From: Euryarchaeota archaeon UBA173
GTDB lineage: Archaea; Thermoplasmatota; Poseidoniia; Poseidoniales; Thalassarchaeaceae
Direction of reading: 5' to 3'
NCBI GenBank assembly: GCA_002498925.1
Contig: DAJH01000042.1
Location: 34,984 to 50,758 of the forward strand
DNA: 15,775 bases
Made by a program: the position numbers and the translations under genes. This document shows positions 13,924 to 15,775 of this stretch, piece by piece; position 1 is the first letter of the stretch; each line of letters begins with the position of its first letter. The notes beneath the pieces are model-generated. The model was not told the DNA's origin and did no database searches. It worked only from the letters and a program-made list of their open reading frames with translations.

Positions 13924-14115
13924 ATGGATATAGAAGATGAGAAGCTAATTGCTATCGCAATAGTGGCGATTTTATCATCAATAAATGAGGGAGAAGTTAT
14001 CTCTTCCTCGTCATCAAGGAGAGGGGGGAATTCTTGGTCGATGGACCATCGTAGAGTTCTGATTGGTAGAAGGAATCTCTTCCGGGCCAAAAGTAGGAGA
14101 AGCACAACAAGGTGA
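13924..14115 (+). CDS. small accessory subunit of the biotin-dependent carboxylase (OadG/MmdD-like)
   Basis: A 63-residue basic protein between the carboxyltransferase and biotin carrier genes. It has a hydrophobic stretch (LIAIAIVAILSSI, 8-20), a Ser-rich linker and a C-terminal Trp38 with a GRR at 48-50. This resembles the small gamma/delta-type proteins in biotin-dependent decarboxylase and carboxylase operons, which have an Ala/Ile-rich helix followed by W....GR. Those proteins help assemble or anchor the complex. The hydrophobic stretch is short for a full transmembrane helix. GAGGT overlapping the pccB stop is the ribosome binding site, and its end touches the biotin carrier start region. 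The assignment rests on position and this loose pattern. Confidence 0.5.
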   Translation: MDIEDEKLIAIAIVAILSSINEGEVISSSSSRRGGNSWSMDHRRVLIGRRNLFRAKSRRSTTR

Positions 14116-14120
14116 TCATG

Positions 14121-14528
14121 ATGTCTGAGAAGAGGAAGGTCACTGTGGATGGAGAGGATTTCGAAGTCAAGATAGAGAGGGAGGGTGGCCTCTGGAAGGT
14201 CGAAGTTGGGGGCAAGGAATTCTCCATTACTTTGGACGGGGATTCTGGACAGGGGAAGACCTCAAGGAAACCGAGAGGGAGTAGGAAGGGGGTTGTCTCG
14301 GGCGTTGTTTCTTCTCCCATACCTGGAAAAATCGTATCAATTAGCCAATCTGTCGGGGAAGTGGTGAAAGAAGGGGATGTGCTCATGGTACTAGAAGCAA
14401 TGAAAATGCAAAACGAGATTCAAGCCCCTATAAGCGGCAAGATTGCTGAATTGAATTGCTCTCCAGGAGAGACGATAGAAGCTAATGCCCCTCTCATTGT
14501 GATAGACCCAGAAGTCGAGGGGAGTTAG
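14121..14528 (+). CDS. biotin carboxyl carrier protein of acyl-CoA carboxylase
   Basis: A 135-residue protein. Residues about 1-45 form a small beta-rich region (VTVDGEDFEVKI, WKVEVGGKEFSI) as in other carrier subunits. A basic, Gly/Ser/Lys-rich flexible linker (about 46-60) leads to the biotinyl domain: SSPIPGKIVSI, VGEVVKEGDVLMVLEAMKMQNEI and ISGKIAEL. EAMKM contains the lysine that receives biotin (K95). It shuttles carboxybiotin between the biotin carboxylase (elsewhere) and the carboxyltransferase encoded two genes upstream. Of GTG 14112, ATG 14118 and ATG 14121, the last is best placed, 5 nt after GGTGA (14111-14115), which is close to a perfect archaeal Shine-Dalgarno. It should be a substrate of the biotin ligase domain at 220-1599. 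Confidence 0.93.
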   Translation: MSEKRKVTVDGEDFEVKIEREGGLWKVEVGGKEFSITLDGDSGQGKTSRKPRGSRKGVVSGVVSSPIPGKIVSISQSVGEVVKEGDVLMVLEAMKMQNEIQAPISGKIAELNCSPGETIEANAPLIVIDPEVEGS

Positions 14529-14565
14529 CAGAGAGTTTCAATAATGAGAAGGGCGAGGGTGAATC

Positions 14566-14796
14566 GTGCCGAAATGTGACTACCCGGATTGTAGGGAGGA
14601 GGGAGAGACAATTAGTCGGTTGTCGCCAGAAGGTTTCCTTGTTGCCACGGGCAACAAAGCATATTCATTCAGAGAGGCCTACAAGAGGTTTCACTACTGT
14701 GCGGGGCATCATGATGAATTGATGAAGTCAGTGTGGAATAGAGTTAGATCGACGGATGGGAAAGGCGATGATCACGTTGCCCCAACTGCAATATGA
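14566..14796 (+). CDS. small zinc-finger-like protein of unknown function
   Basis: A 76-residue protein. It begins MPKCDYPDCREE with C4 and C9, followed by a beta-rich middle (GFLVATGNKAYSF) and HYCAGHHDELM with C45, H48 and H49. The two pairs could bind one zinc ion, and the CDYPDC....YCxxHH layout resembles small treble-clef or zinc-ribbon proteins. No enzymatic motif is visible and I cannot name a family. It starts at GTG with GAGGGTGA just upstream, 37 nt after the biotin carrier gene, so it could be the last gene of that operon. It ends directly next to the stop codon of the convergent aIF6 gene, with no bases between. Confidence 0.65.
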   Translation: MPKCDYPDCREEGETISRLSPEGFLVATGNKAYSFREAYKRFHYCAGHHDELMKSVWNRVRSTDGKGDDHVAPTAI

Positions 14797-15465
14797 CTAG
14801 ATTAGTCCGAGGGCGTCTTCAATCCTGTTCAATTCTGGCCCGGTTGATCCTTCTCCCACCATGGCATGAACATCGCTGGCTGTACATCCAGCTCCTACAA
14901 ATGGCGAGCCGAAACTTACAGTGCCCACCATCAGTGGGACCCCCAACGCATCCTGAATTACGCCGGCCTCTTCGGACGAGATGTCAGGGTGAGATAGGAC
15001 TCCCTTGGAATTGGCAACTAGCATACTGCCGACAGTGTCATGTCCGGCCACCTTACACCTGACTGCATTGACGCCCAATACCTCCCCAATCATTTCCAAA
15101 CCATTGGGACCCGGCGGGATAACCGGACTGACTACTGCACCGATGTCATTGCATTCAACTAAATTTCCTGCAGCGTTGACGCCGCTCTGCATGACGACTA
15201 CGTCTCCGAAACTGGTTAGTTCGTCTAGTTCACCTTCAGTAGCTATGTCCGCAACGGCGATCCCTTTCCTATTTCCCTTCAGTAAGCTTCCAATCAATGA
15301 TGAGCCGCCCACCATGAATGGGTACATTTCCAATTCAAAGGCGGATTCTAGCTCATGAATAGCTTCGTTACTGAGGGAATGGGGGTGGAACAAAACGTCA
15401 CCCACTACTGAGAGATAAACGCCAACTTGACTGTGGCCCAGAATGTCTCCTGTAGAGATTCCCAT
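14797..15465 (-). CDS. eif6: translation initiation factor 6 (aIF6)
   Basis: A 222-residue protein, the usual length for archaeal aIF6. It shows the repeated pseudo-symmetric pattern of the pentein fold: HSQVGVYLSVVGDVLFHPHSLSNE, NAAGNLVECNDIGAVVSPVIP, VGSMLVANSKGVLSHPDISSEE and VGAGCTASDVHAMVGEGSTGPEL. Each repeat carries the G-x-x-x-x-x-x-G-x-x-x-P and acidic pattern of the family. aIF6 binds the large ribosomal subunit and prevents joining with the small one. GAGGG (15472-15476) precedes the ATG. It has its own TATA box and follows the 5S rRNA gene on the same strand, giving a small ribosome-related cluster. Confidence 0.93.
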   Translation of the reverse strand: MGISTGDILGHSQVGVYLSVVGDVLFHPHSLSNEAIHELESAFELEMYPFMVGGSSLIGSLLKGNRKGIAVADIATEGELDELTSFGDVVVMQSGVNAAGNLVECNDIGAVVSPVIPPGPNGLEMIGEVLGVNAVRCKVAGHDTVGSMLVANSKGVLSHPDISSEEAGVIQDALGVPLMVGTVSFGSPFVGAGCTASDVHAMVGEGSTGPELNRIEDALGLI

Positions 15466-15500
15466 GATGATCCCTCAAATTCCTGACCACTTTAGGACTT

Positions 15501-15520
15501 GTATTTTTATTGTTATTTTT
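15501..15520 (-). promoter_or_regulatory. TATA region of the aIF6 gene
   Basis: On the minus strand AAAAATAACA then ATAAAAATAC form a 20-base run almost without G or C in a GC-rich surrounding. It ends about 35 nt before the aIF6 ATG. A start 25 nt downstream would give a very short leader beginning near the GAGGG ribosome binding site. The run could also aid transcription ending of the 5S gene upstream, but in that direction it is A-rich, not the U-rich signal expected. Confidence 0.55.
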
Positions 15521-15530
15521 GCGGGGCCCA

Positions 15531-15556
15531 GGGCGCCTCGCCTGAGCGAGGCACCC
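15531..15556 (-). other. strong hairpin downstream of 5S rRNA
   Basis: An inverted repeat of 11 bp with the 4-nt loop TCAG lies 18 nt past the 5S 3' end. On the minus strand all 11 positions pair, one as a G-U wobble; on the plus strand that position is a C-A mismatch, so the structure favours minus-strand RNA. No U-run follows, so it is not a classical hairpin terminator. It may be a processing or end-protecting structure of the 5S precursor, or a small RNA. Confidence 0.45.
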
Positions 15557-15573
15557 CGGGGTGAAAGAAGGAG

Positions 15574-15689
15574 GCACAGCGACGAACGTTCCCGTGGGCT
15601 CTCGCACCACAGTACAGGAATCGACGCAGATGGGCTTGACTTCCGGGTTCGAAATGGGACCGGGTATTTCCCCATCGCTATGGCCGTGC
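15574..15689 (-). rRNA. rrf: 5S ribosomal RNA
   Basis: The minus strand begins GCACGGCCATAGCGATGGGG and contains TTCGAACCCGGAAG followed by AAGCCCATCTGCGT, the conserved loop B/helix III region of 5S rRNA. The terminal helix pairs GCACGGC at the 5' end with GCTGTGC at the 3' end (one G-U). The length of about 116 nt fits, with ends uncertain by a few bases. The inner part GGTGCGAGAGCCCACGGG matches helix IV/V. It is preceded by its own TATA box, so it looks transcribed independently of 16S and 23S. Confidence 0.95.
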
Positions 15690-15710
15690 ACAACTTTCTT
15701 TCGAATGTGA

Positions 15711-15720
15711 ATTGATATGC
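15711..15720 (-). promoter_or_regulatory. TATA box of the 5S rRNA gene
   Basis: GCATATCAAT on the minus strand lies about 24 nt before the 5S 5' end, the expected distance from an archaeal TATA box to the transcription start. The 55 bases beyond it to the window end show no gene or clear motif. Confidence 0.5.
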
Positions 15721-15775
15721 TTGATTGAACAGAGGCCCATACAGGGCTTAGTATGTGAATTCTTGATGCTCGGGG

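Noticed and set aside
1..15775. CRISPR arrays, insertion sequences, integrases, toxin-antitoxin or defence genes
   Set aside because: No regularly spaced repeats, transposase or nuclease motifs, or terminal inverted repeats were seen, and base composition and gene packing look uniform by eye.

Overview
The window looks like a piece of an archaeal chromosome. The evidence is an aIF6 gene, an RNase P Pop5-like subunit, an FtsZ homologue, archaeal TATA boxes about 25 nt upstream of inferred starts, Shine-Dalgarno sequences of the GGTGAT/GAGGTGA type, and a 5S rRNA gene with archaeal features. An aerobic-type cytochrome b/Rieske operon, a propionyl-CoA/methylmalonyl-CoA gene set and an apparently free-standing 5S gene would fit the Thermoplasmatota, for example the marine Poseidoniales (Marine Group II/III). 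That placement is an inference; no 16S or 23S sequence is present. I see no mobile element, CRISPR array, phage gene or obvious foreign block. Genes are tightly packed, often with overlapping ends.

Left end (1-3339): a tRNA-Lys(UUU) cut by the window edge (minus), a GC-rich gap with a degenerate tRNA-like element, then a plus-strand gene fusing a HemK/PrmC-like methyltransferase to a biotin protein ligase. It converges on and overlaps a minus-strand cluster: a TPR protein, a divergent FtsZ-family GTPase and a Pop5-like RNase P subunit.

Centre (3340-10155): a seven-gene, plus-strand respiratory operon with an MGMT-type DNA repair gene coupled to its end. In order it encodes an exported, membrane-anchored protein with a CxCH motif, a small two-helix membrane protein, a Tat-exported Rieske protein, a b6-type cytochrome b with an additional N-terminal helix, a 929-residue fusion, a 2[4Fe-4S] ferredoxin and a two-helix membrane protein. 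The fusion joins the C-terminal half of cytochrome b (PDWY quinol-site motif), an extracytoplasmic beta-rich domain, a transmembrane helix, two [4Fe-4S] motifs and two complete HdrD-type CCG domains. This implies a quinol-oxidising bc-type complex physically joined to a cytoplasmic heterodisulfide-reductase-like module and probably to ferredoxin. It is the most interesting system in the window.

Right part (10264-14796): genes of propionate-type metabolism. On the minus strand are the B12-binding small subunit of methylmalonyl-CoA mutase, its MeaB GTPase chaperone and a polytopic dolichol-kinase-like protein. Divergently on the plus strand are the carboxyltransferase subunit of a propionyl-CoA carboxylase, a small accessory subunit and a biotin carrier protein, followed by a small zinc-finger-like protein. 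The biotin carboxylase and large mutase subunits are not in the window. The biotin ligase domain near the left end is a plausible modifier of the carrier protein.

Right end (14797-15775): aIF6 and a 5S rRNA gene on the minus strand. The 5S gene has its own TATA box, and a strong hairpin lies between it and the aIF6 promoter.
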